DNA of 64,000 nt from a virus: IMG/VR virus record IMGVR_UViG_3300035670_000110, positions 24,609-88,608 of that record. One strand, written 5' to 3'. The first letter of the stretch is position 1. Every line of letters begins with the position of its first letter. Both the position numbers and the translations under genes were made by a program. This document shows positions 63,098-64,000 of the stretch, in pieces. The notes beneath the pieces were generated by a model that saw nothing but the letters and a program-made list of their open reading frames with translations, did no database searches and was not told the origin of the DNA.

Positions 63098-63606
63098 TAT
63101 CCCCCGACCGTTTTGATTTCGTTATCAAATTGTTATATATGAAATTTAAGAAAATGTTAGTAAATTTTATTTATGTATGATGCGCCAAAATAATGTCGCG
63201 CTCAGGCTTTTGAGTAGTGCGCCCATAGTTGTTGTGCCACAACGACTATTTAGCCGACCCCGCAAGGTTAGAAACCCTTGCAACGCAACGTATTTCGCGC
63301 CGACCCGCGATTCGACATAATGCGTTGCGGCGCAACGGGTTTGGGGTGCAGCATAATGCGGATTCTCAGACCTACTTCGGGCGATAGCATAATGCGGAAA
63401 TGTGTTGCGAGACAACAACTTTCGAGATCTAGCATAATGCGTTGCAGCGCAACGGTTTCTCTGATTTAGCACAAGCGTTCGATAAATAAGCAGCTCTTTT
63501 GTGACACAACCGTGACCTAATGTCTGCCTAATCTGACCGATATTGTCAGACCTGTAAGGCATAATGGTACCTGTCAGACAGACACCAACTAGCCAGGAGG
63601 CTGACA
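63098..63606. repeat. Non-coding region with CATAATGCG direct repeats and palindromes
   Basis: No credible gene. The element CATAATGCG occurs at 63316, 63352, 63388 and 63433 (start positions), the first three exactly 36 bases apart. It is mostly preceded by AG and has a shorter form, CATAATGG, at 63560. Between and around them lie palindromes: TAGTTGTTGTG-CC-ACAACGACTA-type near 63227, CGTTGCG-G-CGCAACG at 63322-63336, TGTTG-CGAGA-CAACA near 63402, and CGTTGC-AGC-GCAACG near 63440. GTCTG and GTCAGAC half-sites at 63522, 63532, 63545 and 63573 flank the last repeat. Promoter/operator array and origin iterons are both possible. Confidence 0.7.
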
Positions 63607-63780
63607 ATGCTCGAAGGTATCCTGCTCGCCGTAGCAATCTTCGTTGGTATCCCAATGCTCGCCAGCGTTGTGTATTTCGCAATCGAACGCTATTTCGACC
63701 GCCAGATCGAGCGAGAGGCGGAACGGGCATATTGGCGCGCGCGTGGGATCGTTCCTCCCGCGTGGGACATGAGCGCATAG
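63607..63780 (+). CDS. Small membrane protein of the right-end cassette (57 aa)
   Basis: The frame gives MLEGILLAVAIFVGIPMLAS then VVYFAIERYFDRQIERE and a short basic tail. It is one TM helix with a charged cytoplasmic part. CAGGAGG six bases before the ATG is a strong ribosome site. The composition is clearly richer in G and C than the rest of the window. CATAATGG at 63560 may be a -10 element for it. Confidence 0.8.
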   Translation: MLEGILLAVAIFVGIPMLASVVYFAIERYFDRQIEREAERAYWRARGIVPPAWDMSA

Positions 63781-63784
63781 GGGT

Positions 63785-63961
63785 ATGACAATGACCTACT
63801 ACATCGCATCCGACGGCGTTCACGTTGACGTCGAGGCCCCGACGTTTTCCGACCTATACCGCGCCATGGGATACGCCGCTACAGAATGTAGCGGTTTCCC
63901 GTGGTCGATCTATACCCATCCCACAGACGGCGCGTCTGTTGCTACGTTCGACGAGGAGTAG
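63785..63961 (+). CDS. Small hypothetical protein of the right-end cassette (58 aa)
   Basis: A frame with in-phase ATGs at 63785 and 63791 gives MTMTYYIASDGVHVDVEAPT and continues through FSDLYRAMGYAA to ATFDEE. It is acidic with no family recognised. It follows the membrane gene by four bases and shares its GC-rich composition. The next gene has GAGGAG overlapping this stop. Confidence 0.72.
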   Translation: MTMTYYIASDGVHVDVEAPTFSDLYRAMGYAATECSGFPWSIYTHPTDGASVATFDEE

Positions 63962-63966
63962 AAACT

Positions 63967-64000
63967 ATGTCTATAAATCGCATGATTACCGACGACATCA
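63967..64000 (+). CDS. Small gene running off the right edge
   Basis: An ATG at 63967 with GAGGAG seven bases upstream opens MSINRMITDDI to the window end. Packing and composition match the two previous genes, so it is probably the third member of the cassette. Only 11 codons are visible. Confidence 0.6.
   Translation, partial: MSINRMITDDI

Noticed and set aside
63200-63480. tRNA genes suggested by repeated GC-rich hairpins
   Set aside because: None of the hairpins has T-loop (GTTCGA-type) spacing, an acceptor stem pairing or a CCA-like end.
63167-63823. Long minus-strand open frame (218 codons) in the right-end region
   Set aside because: It crosses the palindrome/repeat region and the opposite strand of two well-supported small genes. 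Its translation is Arg/Cys/His rich with no domain, as expected from GC-rich antisense sequence.

Overview
The window is an internal piece of a large, AT-rich tailed-phage genome (Caudoviricetes, siphovirus-like tail module). No bacterial chromosomal genes, rRNA, tRNA, integrase or insertion sequence were seen. A Gram-positive, probably actinobacterial host is an inference. It rests on the AdoCbl-dependent ribonucleotide reductase, ThyX, phage-borne DnaE, an Amidase_2 endolysin with a small two-TM holin and a coiled-coil lysis-type protein, strong AGGAGG ribosome sites and GTG starts. None of these is proof.

Layout. From 60824 down to 1 almost everything is on the minus strand, read right to left. 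First comes a lysis cassette (holin, acidic small protein, amidase, TM/coiled-coil protein; 60.8-59.2 kb). Then follow receptor-binding and ribonucleotide-reductase genes (58.8-56.2 kb) and a long accessory fibre region (56.2-46.2 kb). A block of 2-oxoglutarate oxygenases, sugar-transferase-like proteins and a triplicated unknown family lies at 45.7-38.6 kb. The head module (portal, protease with nested scaffold, capsid, connectors; 37.8-29.8 kb) leads into the tail module (major tail protein, frameshifted chaperones, a 3092-aa tape measure, tip and fibres; 29.8-8.6 kb). The replication module ends the series (metallophosphoesterase, small regulators, DnaB, primase, SSB, DnaE; 8.6-0 kb). DnaE runs off the left edge.

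From 60918 rightwards the genes are on the plus strand: a glycosyltransferase, thyX, small proteins and an HNH protein. Next is a roughly 500-base non-coding stretch full of palindromes and a repeated CATAATGCG element, then a GC-richer cassette of very small genes that runs off the right edge. The 60831-60917 gap is a divergent control region. A second, smaller divergent gap is at 58195-58311.

Three gene-expression devices can be read directly. A CCCAAAC slippery heptamer lies in phase in the tail chaperone pair. A strong internal ribosome site would give a separate scaffold protein inside the protease gene. Strong hairpins follow the capsid and major tail genes.

The most novel-looking system is the fibre/modification block. 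A 568-aa fibre-like protein carries collagen-like Gly-X-Y runs and Tyr-Asn-Pro-rich repeats. Close by are three 2OG-Fe(II)-oxygenase-type proteins (one apparently lacking part of the iron site), two or three GT-A-like glycosyltransferases and three tandem paralogues of unknown function. The working hypothesis, which is inference, is that the phage hydroxylates and glycosylates its own fibres. No terminase is visible, so the packaging genes must lie outside the window.
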